The notes under the pieces were generated by a model. The model was not told the DNA's origin. It worked only from the letters and a program-made list of their open reading frames with translations, and searched no databases. A program made the translations under genes and the position numbers. From Callipepla californica brunnescens (Eukaryota > Chordata > Aves > Galliformes > Odontophoridae): a stretch of 64,000 bases of DNA. Shown here piece after piece: positions 11,391 through 24,350 of the stretch. Numbering within the stretch: position 1 is the stretch's first letter; the number at the start of each line of letters is the position of its first letter. The DNA lies in assembly GCA_023055505.1 (NCBI GenBank), contig JALIRH010000002.1:2837001-2901000 (forward strand). Direction: 5' to 3'.

Positions 11391-13300
11391 GGCTAGGGAC
11401 TCTGTCTGGGTTTCATGACTTCCCTGTGCATCAGGTGTGGGGAGATAGTTTTGTAGGGCCAGGTGAGTTGGGTTGAATTTTGTGGCTGCAGCTCCTCAGC
11501 CTCTGACATCTGTACTCTCCATTCTGGGAGGGTTTCAGTACAAAGCTCTGAGCAACCCGGTCTTAAATCCGTAGCTGACCGTGCTTTGAGCACCAGGCTG
11601 GATTGGTAACTTCCAGAGGTCCTTTCCAGCCTGTGTTACCCTGTGGTCCCATGAGGATCTCAACAGAGTAAAGAATATCTGGCAGCTCATACAGTGCAAA
11701 GCTGGGGTGCTGAAAGAGTTTCCAGAGAAATACTCCTCTTGGGTCATGCATGTTTGTACACTGACACTGTCTCCTCCAGCTCTGTGTGTTAGAATCTAGG
11801 TGTCCATAGCAATAAAAGGAACTATGTCCAGTCTGCATGCTCCCCACTCAGCTAATTCACTGATAATTGTGAAGACCCACCTGATCTGCCTTTCTTTACA
11901 ACATGGTCCATGAAATGACTTTATCAAGCCCAGAAAGCTGTGTTTGGCTGTGGAGAGGAATGCAAATTTTGTGTGAACTTGACAGGGCGATCAGCACAGT
12001 TCAAGGTATGGGCACTCATTCAGTTAGCTGCAGCAACCTGGTTGGATGGACAAATCTTAAAATTCTTACTGTTAGCTTCAACGTCCTCTATGAAGAGTGG
12101 ACACAAAGCCAAAAAGTTGTACCCAATATCAAACATCATCTAAAGCTGATAAATCTTTTCCCTATATTCACCTCTTATTGAATCTGTAATCTGTTTTTTA
12201 CAGAGATCTTTTGATCCTAAAACACAGATTTTCCAGTTTCAGAGCTCTGCAAAGAGATGTTTCTGCCTCCATCAGCTGTCACTGTGCAATCCATCATGCT
12301 TTCAATGAAGTTGAGCTTCAGTCCATCACATTTCAATCCCTCCATCAATCACCATGGTTCTCTTCCCCATAGATATAACATTTCCAGCTGTCTGGATTGA
12401 ACTCTGCATACAAATGATTGATCTCTGTGGCTGTGTCTCCTCATTCACATCATTCCACTCTTTTTAATCCCTTCCCAGCTCCATCAGGAGCAATTTGGGT
12501 TTTATTTCCAGCACACTGGTGGAGAATACTGCATGGCTTTAGATTTTCCTCAGACAAAACAGATCCATTCACTAATGATTCCACACTGATCATCTTTTCT
12601 TGAGATCTGTCAGTTAGCCAACTCTTAGCTCATATAACATATGTTCTATTGATGCTGCGTGGTGCTTTTTCTCCCCACTGGAATGTCACTTTGTATAAAT
12701 CAAATATTTTACAAGCATGTTGTACATGCAGCTATGTTTATGAACCAGTCCTGTGATCTAAAAGAACAAAATCAAATTGGTCCAACAAGACTTTTTTTCC
12801 ATAAAAACACTTTGACTGGCACTTTTTATATTGCTGTTCACTATGTTTTTATTAATCAGATTCTAGATCAGACTGTTATTATTAACAATCAGACTGTTAT
12901 TATTATCCTGACATCACTCCTAGACATGTCTGGCCCATAAAGGCAGTTGAGTTATTCAGCAGGCTTAGCACCACATTAGTATGGATATTGGAGACTGAGA
13001 GAAGATGTTGGCATGTGTAATGAAGTCTTTGCATCTCCCAAGGAGCTGAAGACTAGCAAACATCACTTCACTGTTTCCATATGGATCCTCCTATTGCTTC
13101 AACTCAGACTCTGCTTGGAACCGTTTGGTAAAGAACTGCTCCCACTTTATTCCATTTGTTCTTCTTCCTCCACAATACGGGCTTGAATTCCTGTTCTCTT
13201 GGGTCTTCCAGAAATACCCAATTAATCAAATCCTCAGTCAAATTCTCATGAATCTAAAGAAGAAGAGGTCTCAAGTTTTGATCCCCAGACCAGACCCTAG
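11391..13300. other. Intergenic, AT-rich toward 3' side, nothing recognised
   Basis: It contains one short direct duplication: an 18-base unit ending in GACTGTTATTATTA occurs at 12867-12884 and again at 12888-12905. The block 12180-12960 is strongly AT-rich and may be a decayed transposon, but I cannot assign a family. Confidence 0.4.
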
Positions 13301-13590
13301 TCATAGAATCAATCATAGAATCATAGAGTCATAGAGTCATAGAGTCATAGAGTCATAGAGTCATAGAATCATAGAATCAAAGAATCATAGAATCACAGGG
13401 GTTGGAAGGGACCTCAAGAGATCATCAAGTCCAACCCCCCTGCCAAAGCAGGTGTAGGGTGTACTCAATCCTATCATCTATGTAATTGATAAAATTGTTA
13501 AAGAGCACGTGTTCCACTACAGACCCCTTGGGGTCACTGCTCTTCACCTCTGTCTCAACCTGAGCCCACATCCAACTCAACCTAATCTTC
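13301..13590 (-). mobile_element. CR1 LINE fragment with expanded octamer tail
   Basis: It opens with about eleven copies of the tail octamer (TCATAGAA/TCATAGAG, 13301-13396). Next come GGGGTTGGAAGGGACCTCAA, ATCATCAAGTCCAACCCCC and CTGCCAAAGCAGG. Beyond 13455 the match is weaker, but GACCCCTTGGGGTCACTG resembles an internal antisense CR1 segment, so a deletion probably joins two parts. Confidence 0.85.
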
Positions 13591-14921
13591 TGCTCCAGTA
13601 AAATGCTAAAAAATGCTTAAGCCGTCAGCCAGAAGCCAGCTGCCCACCCATGCTCTCAGCCTGCCACCAGGGTAGAGAATCAGCATCCTTAAGGACGCAG
13701 CCTTGAACAAAAGCCAGGGAATTAAACCAAAACAAGTTCTTCTGCTGTCTGACCTTTTATTGTCCATATGGGGCTGCCAAACCAAACTGCACAGTGAGTC
13801 CTTCCTGCTTCTCGCAAACTCATCCGAGATTCCTCCCACCAAGGCTCATTGGGAATCATCCCCAGCTGTGTCATGGGGACTTCCCTGGTGTTAGGAAGAC
13901 AATGGGGGAAGAAGACAATGAGAGGATCCTGGGTCCAGCAAAGAATGCCTTCAAACAATAGCCATGGTTGGTCGCTTCCTCTGATTCCATCTGGGAAGGG
14001 AATATAATGGGGAGGTTGAGTGGAGGCTGGGATCTGTAGTTCTTGGCAAGTGGAATGGAAAGGTGAAAGCAGATGCATCCCTCAGAGAGGACCAGAGTGA
14101 GCACAGTGGATTTAAATAACAAAAAATTCAAAAAAGTCTCCCTGTGAATATCTGGTACCAGATGCCAGAAGAAAAGCTTAGCTCTGGGCTGTGCTCACCC
14201 CTGCAGAGCCTGCCTCGCTTTTGCTGCCCTTCATTTTAATCCACTGCCCCACTCAGCTTTCGATCTCCTGAGGACACGAACTTGAGCTTGAGCAGCCAAG
14301 AGCCCATTGCCTGGAGGTGGCAAGCCCTGCTCTCCCTGCCTGCAAGCACGCAGCCGGAGCTTACCCACATCAGTCAGAGCTGGCTGCCTCTAATTAGCAG
14401 CGGGTGATAAATCTGTGAGGGAGATGACAACCCAGCAAGATGAATCCAAGCATCCTGACTTCTCAATTCTCTTCTGCTCATCACACATGGCCGAGTTTAC
14501 CCAATCCTGTAATCTCCTGAGTCAACAAGCCAACCCTTCAGATGGGGGATGAATTCTGTGTCCCCATGTGCAGTCCCATCTGAGGGAAAAACCACATTAG
14601 GAATTTGTTTTGTGTTCTCCCATGGGAAAGCAGAGGCCATCCCAGCTTTGTTTTCCCACTGTTAGCGGAGGGAGATGTCACCAGGTGTCTCTTGTTAGAC
14701 CATGGATGGGCTCAGCCATGTTGTCCAGTGTGGACATGCAATGCCAAGCCAGTCTGAGATCCTACACAGAACATCAACCACTTAGTCTTGCTAGCTTGGA
14801 TGAAGAATCACCTGGTCTTATGGTCTTTTTCGTAATTGCTGTCTCTTCCTGTAAAACAGGCTCTTGCATTGACAATTTGGACTTGTAAAGAATGTGAACA
14901 GTCGAAAGAGCTGACTTCAAG

Positions 14922-15151
14922 CTCACACCCTTCTATTATCCTTGGTCCAGCCCAGCACAGTAGACTTGGATGACATCTTGTCTAATGTCTTGTTCCTAAA
15001 GCTGCAGTCTCACCACCCATCCCTGCTCCCAATCCTTCTCACACCCTTCTATTATCCTTGGTCCAGCCCAGCACAGTAGACTTGGATGACATCTTGTCTA
15101 ATGTCTTGTTCCTAAAGCTGCAGTCTCACCACCCATCCCTGCTCCCAATCC
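14922..15151. repeat. Exact tandem duplication, 114-bp unit, period 116
   Basis: Bases 14922-15035 and 15038-15151 are identical throughout by direct reading (CTCACACCCTTCTATTATCC through CCCTGCTCCCAATCC), separated only by TT. No repeat-family signature lies inside the unit. Identity implies a very recent duplication or an assembly artefact. Confidence 0.95.
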
Positions 15152-15209
15152 ACCCCAATATTCCCTGCCCACCGTAAACTTGTGTTCCGCACACTTGCTC
15201 AGAACTGAG

Positions 15210-15430
15210 TCACAGAATCACAGAATTGTAGGGGTTGGAACAGACCTCTAGAGATCATCCAGTCCAAACTTCCATGCCAAAGCAGCTCCCTAGCCCAGGT
15301 TACACAGGTAGGCATCCAGGCATGTCTTGAATGTCTCCAGAGAAAGGAGACTCCACAACCTCTTTGGGCAACCTGTTCCAGTGCTCCATCACCCTTTCTG
15401 TGAAGAAGTCAAACTACTTCACAACGTCAC
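15210..15430 (-). mobile_element. CR1 LINE 3' fragment
   Basis: TCACAGAATCACAGAATTGTAG is followed by GGGGTTGGAACAGACCTCTA, GATCATCCAGTCCAAACTTC, GGAGACTCCACAACCTCTTT, CCTGTTCCAGTGCTCCATCA and CCCTTTCTGTGAAGAAG. It starts 58 bp after the tandem duplication ends. Confidence 0.92.
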
Positions 15431-16254
15431 CACTGCACTCTTCCAGCCAGGAGATGGAATTGCTGTGGGCATAGAATCAGGAGCAGAGGAAGAGCTTTAG
15501 CCAAACAATCAGGGTGGAGTGGCTCAGCACTGCCCTTCCAGGCCTTTCCTGTCCTCTCCCAGATGAAGGAGCTCCACGCCAACTAATGTGGAGGCATGGT
15601 TCAGCACTTAGGGCTCAGACCATTTTTTTGCCAATGGTTTTAGTACCCTGATCCTGCCAAAGACAGGAAGAGTCCCTCAGTGCAATGGCCCTCAAGGGCA
15701 GTGGCTGCTTTTCCCCTTCAGATCTGGAGGGAACATAATTTTCTTGAGGGCTCTTCAGCTCAGTGTCAAATGGGTTGAAACTGCCCGTGGTGATTCATAT
15801 AAATCTTTCTTCTTTAGAAAAACAAGGAAAGAAACTGGGGTGTGGTGTAAAAGCAGTTTGTTGTTCCAAATGCACCCCTGCTGGGTTTGCTAAACCTTCC
15901 CTGGTGGTTTGCAATCCAATTCTGCAATCAGAGCTTTTGGGAGGCTATAAAACATCACTGGGACTGGCATGGCTTTGGGGACTGCCATCTTCAGGAGTGG
16001 TGAAGACCAGCATCTGCTCTGCAGACCTCCATAAGCTGCTTAAACAGAGCCTAGCTCTGCTGCTGTCCCCTGCTGCTGAGTTCATTGCCACCAAGAAAAA
16101 AGGGGACTCACAGTCAGTTCTCACCCATAAGCTGTCAAAGTTTGGTTTATGTTACATTTCCCATTGCACCAGTCTTTACTGCAGGAAAAATAAAAATTGA
16201 GAGAGTAGTGGAGTACGGAGTATATGGAATTGGAAGTAGTGGAGTTGGGAGAAA
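15431..16254. other. Intergenic sequence with an unrecognised 145-codon open frame
   Basis: An ATG-initiated frame (15763-16200, + strand) has no signal peptide, domain or motif I recognise. It stops just before a CR1 element. Its length is within what chance gives in 64 kb. Confidence 0.4.
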
Positions 16255-16877
16255 AGGAGGATGACCAACAGTAGGCCAACAGTATCCTGGGCTGCATCAA
16301 AAGAGGGGTGGCCAGCAGGGAGAGAGAGGTGATTGTCCCCCTCTGCTCTGCCCTTGTGTGGCTCCATCTGGAGTACTGTGTCCAGGCCCTAGGTACAGGA
16401 AGGATTTGGAGCTGTTGGATTGAATCCAGAGGAAGGCCACGAAGATCAGAGAGCTAGAGCACCTCTCCTATGAAGAAAGGCTAAGGGAGTTAGGTTTGTT
16501 CACCCCGGAGATGAGAAGCTGACAGGGTGACCTCATTGTGGCCTTCCAGTACTTGAAGGGAGCTTATAAAGCAGGAGGGGAACTGTCTTTTTAAATGGTC
16601 TGACAATGATAGGGCAAAGGGGAATGGCTTTAAACTAAAGGAGGGGAGATTTAGGTTAAAGGAGGAAATTTTTTCTTAGTGAGTAATGAGGCACTGGCAC
16701 AGGCTGCCCAGTGATGCTGTGGATGCCTCATCCCTGGAGGTGTTCAAGGCAAGGTTGGATGGGGCCCTGGGCAGCCGGATCTGGTGGGTGGCAACCCTGC
16801 CTACAGCAGGGGCGTTGGAACTAGATGATCTCTAAGGTCCCTTCCAACCTAAGCCATTGTATGATATGATTCTATGA
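16255..16877 (+). mobile_element. CR1 LINE 3' fragment, about 620 bp
   Basis: Sense order is ATCCTGGGCTGCATCAAAAG, TGGAGTACTGTGTCCAGGCC, GAAAGGCTAAGGGAGTTAGG, GGCACTGGCACAGGCTGCCC, CCTGGAGGTGTTCAAGGCAAG, TTGGAACTAGATGATCTCTA and a final ATGATTCTATGA. The 3' end is complete; the 5' end is truncated after the RT domain. Confidence 0.95.
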
Positions 16878-17827
16878 CCTCACACGGAACTGAGCATCAC
16901 AGTGAATCCCATGGGATGTGGTTTCACAGTGATGCCTTGTTCCATTTGAAGACTGGACTAGAGGTTGTCTTGAGGAGGCATTTCAGATCCTGCCAGCGGC
17001 CTGAAGGAACAAAAATCATCATTAGCTGGAGCAGGAGGCAGCAGGTGAGGATACATACACAGAGCTGGTAAAGCCTAGATATTTGAGCTGTAGCCCTGAC
17101 CCAGCTGCTGATCTGCCAGCAAATGGTTTCTCTTCCTTTGGAATAGCCCAATTCCTGATTTTGGTCAGAAGATGACACTTAACCGTGTTGGGGGACACCA
17201 GTAGATCTGTGATATGAGGTATAGGTGGGAAAGCTGCCCATCCAGCTTTTACCCAGCCATGTATGGTGCATCGATGCCCTCTTCAGGAACCATGAAGGTA
17301 CCGTCGCACCCACAAGGACAGGGCTGCACACCCCAGGCACCAAGAACACCCGGGAACAAGATTTTGTAGCTCTATTTGGCATGGGCTGTTTTTTGGACAG
17401 ACCCCACAATATATGCAAAAGTCCAACCTCATCATCTCCAAGGTTGTCCAAGTGAGTGAAAAGCACATCATCAAAGTTAACAGCTCTCCTACACTAGTTC
17501 CTTTTTAAAGAAAAGTGGTAGAATAAATTGTAGGCTAATTGAATGTAGTTATCAATCACAGATGAGACCTGCCATCATCTTGTGCTGTCATGAAATGTGA
17601 GAGCTGTAAAACAGGTCCATCCATTGGAATGGGAGGAACAACAACACAAGGTCTGCCCAGCTCCTACACCACAGACCCAGCCCAACCCATGTGCAAGAAC
17701 AAAACACACATTGCAAAATTTTTTTTCTGCTAATGTGAGATGAAATATTTCTGCAGTTTACACTTCTGCAAGTGCACCTCAATGCCAGTTGCAGTCAGTA
17801 TGGTGTCTGGCTCTCACAGACTTAAAT

Positions 17828-18782
17828 CCTGCTGGTGACAGGTCATGAATGGTGTTCCCCAGGGTTCATATTGCAGCCTCTCCCATCTAATATTTTTTTT
17901 TTTATGACCTGGACAAGGGGAATAAGTGCACCCTCAGTAAGTTTGCAGATTACACCAAGCTGGGGAGGTAGTGTTGATCTGCTTGTGGGTAGGAAGGCCC
18001 TACAGAGGGATCTGGACTGGCTGAATTGACAGTGGGATGAAGTTCAACAAGACCAAGTGATGGGTCCTGCACTTCAGCCACCACAACCCCAGGCAATGCT
18101 ACAGGCTTGGGACAGAGTGAGATGAAAGATGCATAGAAGAAATGGACCTGGGGGTGTTTGTTAACAGCTGGCTAGATACCCAAGAAGGCCAACAGCAGCC
18201 TGGCTTGTGTCAGAAATAGTGTTACCAGAAGAAGCAGGGAGGAAATTGTCCCCCAGTACTCAGCTCTGCTCAAGCCACACTGTACTGTGTTCAGTTTTGG
18301 CCCTCTCACTACAAGGAAGACACTGAGGCCCTGGAGCATGTTCAGAGAAGGGCAGTGAAGCTGGTGAGGAGTCTGGACCACAGGTCTTGTGAGGAGCAGA
18401 TGAACAACAGAGATTGTTTAGTCTGGAGAAAAGGAGGCTGAGGGAAAACCTTATAGCTCTCTAAACAGGAGGTGGTGAGGTGAGGTTTGGCCTCTTCTCC
18501 TACATAACAAGTGATAGGATGAGAGGGAATGACCTCAAGTTGTGCCAAGGGATGTTCAGCTTGGATGTTAGGAAAAATTTCTTCTCCAAAATAGTGGCCA
18601 CATGCTGGAACATGCTGCCCAGGGAGGTGGTTGTATCACTGTCCTTGGAGGTGTTCATGGAACATTTCAATGTTGTACTAAGGGATATGGTTTAGTGAGG
18701 AAATACTGGTGATAGGTGTGTAGTTGGACTAGATGCTCCTGGAGGTCTTTTCCAACCTTAGTGATTCTACGATTCTATGATA
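17828..18782 (+). mobile_element. CR1 LINE fragment with end of reverse transcriptase, about 955 bp
   Basis: It begins in the RT domain: translated sequence shows GVPQGS, then DLDKGNKCTLSKFADYTKLG. The catalytic FADD motif reads FADY (17942-17953), and stops follow. The 3' untranslated part runs through GTGAAGCTGGTGAGGAGTCTG, GGATGAGAGGGAATGACCTC and TTGGACTAGATGCTCCTGGA to GATTCTACGATTCTATGA. It is an inactive 5'-truncated copy. Confidence 0.95.
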
Positions 18783-20199
18783 GGACTGTGAACTCCCTGG
18801 CTGTTGGCTGCTGAGTCTTAAGTAGATCCAGGACTATCATGGTTTGAAAATGTCAGGAATGGATCTTGGCTGTATCTTATAGAGCCACAGACACTGGAAT
18901 TATATGTAACTGTGGAGACTCCTTCACATTTCCTGCCTTTCCAGGCTTGGGTGGGTGGCACTGGAATACAGAATTGAGGCAAGCAGATGTGAGTTTTGGT
19001 CTGTAACTTAATCACACAATCTGAACGCTCTTGGGAATCATTCTTTGCTTTTTTCAAAGGAAGCTGAATGGGTATGTGTTTACAGGCAGAAATCTGATGT
19101 GGTTTGTTTTGGACTGGTACTGAATTAGGGAAGAGGCTAACAAAGAGTAGACGTGAATAGGTATTTCAAGTCTGTTCTCTATGGTTAAACAACAGAAAAG
19201 ATCAGGTGTTCTGTCTGCTGTACCAATTACTCACTGGATTCATCAGATTTGTGTTCCCTATTTTCTCAAACTAAGCTAACACTTACAGGCCAAGGCTCTC
19301 ACATGACAGTGCTCAGTTCTCCTTCATCTCAGTGGCACTTAATTGTAAACTCATGCAGTTTTCTGAATTTAAGGACCTTGGATTTTTTTGATTACATAGA
19401 TAACATGTCTACATAATTGCCAAAATAAGTGTCAGGAAGTCGTATTACTAGTTAGCACTGTGCCCTTCATCACTTGGTTCTTAACTGGTGAAATAGTAAC
19501 TGGACACCGTGATTTTACACATTTTTACCTTTTTGTGTGTGTGTGTGGCAACGCTGACTTCTATGTGACATGTATGAATGACTTTCAATACGGACTCTGA
19601 GCTCAGAGGGTTCGTATCTTTTTTAGTTTGAATTTTTGGGGTACCTATCTTTCTACAAGGCAACGAAGTGATTTTCTCATACCTAACAGTGGAAGGAAGA
19701 TTGCTGAGAAACTCAGAAGTCTCTTTTGTGAGTGAATATGCAGGTTGCCTCAGCAGGTGGCTGCCACAGTCCCTTTTCCACAAGACAACTTCATCACTGA
19801 GTGAAGGTGGTTGAGCAGTTGCAAGTAAGCGATGCTGATGCCTTTTATTAAGCAAGACTTAGGCCTCCCTCAGCCTGTAAGTCAGCTTGGTGGGCTACAT
19901 CCCATTTAGGATCCACTTGCTCTCCTGGAAATACATAAAGATAGCAAGACACCTTCTAACGAGAACCAGGTGCCCAGGCAATCTGTGGACTACACAATAG
20001 CTGCTGAAGGCCAAGCTATCTCTCCAAGGTATGCGTGCCCAAGTAAATCAAGAATATTTGGAACAGCTGAGCTCCGTCACTGGACCTACTAATGCAAAAT
20101 AACTGATGTCTGTGCTGTTAGTGTATCCTTGGACCATTGGGAATTCTGTCAAGCCTGTGCACTTTTTGGAAATGTGCTCCAAGAAGTGTGGAGTTGGTG
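18783..20199. other. Intergenic sequence, nothing recognised
   Basis: The only visible structure is a (GT)7 microsatellite at 19534-19547. A 124-codon minus-strand frame (19481-19855) shows no motif. Confidence 0.45.
19534..19547. repeat. (GT)n microsatellite, 7 units
   Basis: Seven uninterrupted TG dinucleotides. Confidence 0.85.
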
Positions 20200-20272
20200 A
20201 GTCAAGAGGGGTTGGACTAGATGATCTCCAGAATTCACTTCCAACACTTAAGATTCAGCAATTCTGTGACTT
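20200..20272 (+). mobile_element. CR1 LINE 3' terminal fragment
   Basis: GGGGTTGGACTAGATGATCTCC is followed by CACTTCCAACACTTAAGATT and CAATTCTGTGA. Only the last ~70 bases survive. Confidence 0.75.
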
Positions 20273-21039
20273 TTAACAGCTGAACAATCCATTCTCCACC
20301 AAGGCATCTCCTAGCACTGTTTAATTTGTTAGGAAAGATGCAGCCAAAGAACTGTTGCTTAAATCCTTTGTAGTAGGCAAGCTGATATCCTCTCAGTCCA
20401 GTCGTGCAGAGATGGAATGATGATTGGAGGAGGGTGTTGAGGGGCTCACTGAGAACTGTTCTTCTGGTTTCCTTCAAGCCAAACAATTTGCACGTGGCCA
20501 CTCTTCACTGGAAAGAAGAGATGGTTTGGCCACTCCTGGATGGAGGAGATGCTAAAGCTGTGTGCCATTACCCAGGGATGTCAGTCCTTCTCATTTTCTG
20601 TTTAAAACACACAGTATTCAGATCTGTAGAAGGTCATCAGATATCCATAGATCTTATCACACCTAATCTAGCCCTCCAGCAGGCACGGGCTCTCTTCTGC
20701 ATGATTCTTCTTATTTTTTAGACAAGGAATAGGGGTTCTAACATCTCCTTCCCTCTCCCAGGAAACGATGAATTATCATTCTTGTTCACAACACTGAACT
20801 CACTTTTCTCCAAAACAAGGGGGGCACATCTGAGCTACAGCTCTTGCTAAATCCCATCTATTCCAGAGGACTGTGCTGTGTGCCCCAGAGCAGAACTATT
20901 CAGAAATTTACCAGGATAGATAGTCAAAATATGTAGGAGCTCAATTCTGCTCCTAGGTACCACTTATTTAGCCAGTGTAAATGAACCTAGAGCTTGCTAG
21001 AGAAAGAATGCTGAGTCTTCCCTGTACAATAGATGACTG

Positions 21040-21329
21040 GTATTGGCCTCTTCTCCCAGCTAACTAGTGATAGGGTGAGAGATAATGCCCTCAATTTGTG
21101 CCAGGGGAAGTTCAGTTTAGATGTTAGGGAACGTTTCTTCTCAGAAAGAGTGGTGAGGTATTGAAACAAGCTTCCCAGGGAGGTGATGGTGTCACCATTC
21201 CTGCAGGTATCCAAGAAACATATAGATGCAGCACTGAGGGATGTAGTTTAGTGGGAGCTGGGGCAATGGTTGGACTACATGATCTTAATGCTGTTTTCCA
21301 ACCTTAATGGTTGTATGATTTTATGATAG
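21040..21329 (+). mobile_element. CR1 LINE 3' fragment
   Basis: GGCCTCTTCTCCCAGCTAAC is followed by AGTGATAGGGTGAGAGATAA, GTTAGGGAACGTTTCTTCTC, CTTCCCAGGGAGGTGATGGT, GTTTAGTGGGAGCTGGGGCA, TTGGACTACATGATCTTAAT and a decayed GTATGATTTTATGA tail. Confidence 0.93.
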
Positions 21330-24276
21330 TAGGATGGTCATTCACTGCTGCTGTCCTTCACGCTCAGCTCTGGGTCCTATTTTCTGAGCAAGGTTTCTCA
21401 CTCCTGGCAGTTAAGTGGTCAATACCCTCAGGGTCAGGATGGCTGAGATGTCTGGGAAGCAAAACAGTGAGGAGCACAGACTGCTTCAAAACAAAATCTC
21501 CACAAGACCCTGCAGATCCTACAGAAGAAACTCACTGGTTTGACTGAGCTGGGAAGGGGAACAGCCTGGTTTGCATGGCACCTGTGGGTGAGACGTAGGT
21601 GTGCTTGTTGAATGGGACAAAGAATACAGAACAGAGACAACTTGTGCTGTGCCAGAATCTGGGATATCAAGGTCCCTCCTGTGGCATTCTCCAGCCACCG
21701 GATCTCTAGCAGGAGATGGAAGGAGACTAGATTTCCTACCCTCCTGCACTGGGGCTGAAAGTAGCTGTGTTTCCAGACCAAAGGTTGAGAAGGAAAGAGA
21801 AAGAGAGACACATTACCTGTGGCTGCTATTTCATGTGTGCTCTGTTTTTCAAACCCAGCCTGAAGCAGGATCTTCAGGACTTTCTCTAGGTCACCAATAT
21901 GAGGGGTTAATACAGATAATTTTTAGCTCACCAAGGCCTTTTGGTCAGTTGGTGCCAGCTGAACACAAGCAGCATAAGGAGTGTTTGTCCACTGACCATA
22001 CTGTTGATTCCATCTCCATGCATGAAAGACAGCAACTTGGCTTTTGTTCCCTGCAGATTTGTATTCACCTGGGGAACCAAACATTACTTCCAGAGTATTC
22101 GTTTCTTTTTCCTTGCTCTTGCACTCCCTCTGCTGTTCCAAATGATCTACTGGAATAGAGAAATGCTGGAGCCAGAGCTAAGCGAAGTACATGGTGCTTT
22201 TGTATAACAGAAAATGAAACATTTCATACAAACTGGAGCTTGCCTGAGTCTGGTCTTGAAAACTGGATACTGAGGGAAGTTCAGATGAGTCTTTGGAAGC
22301 AAGTATCAGGGTACAGAAAGTAACGCTGTCAACTCCCTTTTGCTAGTGCACTCATACACCAAATCAGTAGCATCCAGAGTTGGAAAAACAGAGCTCCTGC
22401 AGAGAAAGATAACAAACCTTTTGGCTTTGCCTAGTACAGTCCTACATTTTCAGGTCAGGACAGTAAGACCAATTTCCCACCACTAATGTATGCACCAGCA
22501 GGGCTAGTATCTTTTCCATTCAACTTGCTCCTTGAGAAGCTTCACCATATGAGGATACTTCACATGGCATCAACCTCCAGTCTCTTCTGCTTTGGTGATC
22601 CCATACTGAGGTGGAGTGGTTCCCAGTGGCCAGATAGAATAAGAAATGAAGATCAGACTAGGAAGGGCAGGAGGCAGCCCTCTTCTCCTCCACCTCTGCT
22701 TTTTCAGCCCAGAGCTGCTGTCCACTGCTCCTTTTTCTTTTCCACATCTTGCAGTGACAGCTCAGGTCATAGTGGCTCTCAGCAGACCACATCTGGTAGA
22801 AGATGAGGCAAGAAGGGGACAGATGGGTGTCACTCTCCTACACAACCTCAAAACCATCTCTGTCAAGACAGAAATATGTGTCTTTTATTCACACTCTGTG
22901 GATGCCTTGTTGTCCTTTAGAGTGGACTTCTTGGCTCTGCCACACACACCATGAAAACAGGCCTAAAAAATGAAGCCTCGTGGTCCAGCTTTGGAGGCAA
23001 GTTCTTAGAGCCAGGAGAAACATAACCCACAGGGGCCTAGTTAACCTTTCCCCAAACCACTTCGCCTTTCAAAGCCAAAAAGATGAGAACTAGTGTGGCT
23101 GCTGGGAAGCAAGGGAGAGCAGAGAATTGCTCTGTGTGTCCTTTCAAAGGTCCCAAAAGGAAAAATTCTCTGACAAGTTTATTTTCATTAAAAATGACAG
23201 GTCCATCTCAACTGGTCAAATAAACAAAGCAAGTCTGTAGAACAGCAAGTGCAAAAGGTCCTGGGTTATTTATAAAGGACTTTTAAGTATATTAGGCCTA
23301 ACACCAAGATAAATCAACCCTACTAGGATTCCAGAGACATATCACATGTGGCTCTAGCTGTTGTCAGCTTTGAGATGGAATATATTTAGCAACCTGATAT
23401 CTTCCAAATCCTCCCTACTTTTTCCCTAGGGAATCCCCTTTGAAAATTAATACATTGAGACCAAACACATGCTCAATCCCATATTGACTAGCTCAAATTC
23501 TTCATAAGCATTCAAATCCTTGTCATGGCATTCAACAGATATTTTGCTGCCTAGTGCCATACAGAAAAGGATCCTTTTCATTACCAGGTTTGCTCAGTCC
23601 TACCTGCAGTAACAGATTCTTCCAGTGACAAACTATTTCATTTGGAGGGTCTTCAACTTCTGATACTGTGAACTCAATTTTGAATGAATCTTTGGAATTA
23701 CTTTGCAGCTGGCCATCAGGAAGATGAGGATATTTGGGTTCTTATGGGACTGGTTCACATGACTGACAGAAGACCCCTTGTCATGGTTTTAGGCCAGTTA
23801 TGCCCATAACTCGATCAAATATAACATGAGTGATTTGTGAAAAGGGCAGTAGGAATTGTTTGGGCTTTTTTTGCCTTTGGTCTCTGGGTTGTAGGTCCCT
23901 GGGAAACAAGGCAAGCCAGAAAGTCAGAGGAGAAAGGGAACTGAAAGAAAAACACCATCAAAAATGTGGGCTCCCTCCTTTTGAGAGCCAGACTCAAAGC
24001 TTGTAGAACACCTGGAAGAAAATAAAAGGTCTTGTCCAACTAGGACACAGAAATACCATTTTAGCTGGTGACCAGCTTTGTGTGTTCAGAACCTTGCTTC
24101 CCCTCCATACCTTCAACATATCCCAAAGTATCTCAAAATGTACCAGATGTTTTGGTAATTAGATTTCTCTGTATGTCCCAGAAACTTGGTGACAGCTTAG
24201 GTGACTCTTATCCCATAGAGTGCCTTGCATTATATGACTTGGGATAGTCCCATTTCTAAGTATTGGCATTAATTAA
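21330..24276. other. Intergenic sequence, nothing recognised
   Basis: About 2.9 kb without a visible repeat. An open frame of 185 codons (21601-22158, +) is the longest plus-strand frame outside the simple repeat, but its translation has no domain-like order and mixed composition. Confidence 0.45.
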
Positions 24277-24350
24277 TAGAATCATAGAAATATTAAGGTT
24301 GGAAAAGACCACTAATATGATCTAGTCCAACCATCAACCCATCAGTTCTT
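24277..24350 (-). mobile_element. CR1 LINE 3' tail fragment
   Basis: ATAGAATCATAGAAATATTAAGG is followed by TTGGAAAAGACCACTAATAT and GATCTAGTCCAACCATCAAC. Confidence 0.88.

Noticed and set aside
13301..13396. Regular spaced octamers considered as a CRISPR-like array
   Set aside because: There are no unique spacers. It is the CR1 3' tail microsatellite in a eukaryotic genome.
15763..16200. 145-codon plus-strand open frame ending just before a CR1
   Set aside because: Unrecognised translation, no splice or promoter context. Treated as chance.
21601..22158. 185-codon plus-strand open frame
   Set aside because: No motif, signal peptide or family resemblance. One or two frames of this length are expected by chance in 64 kb.
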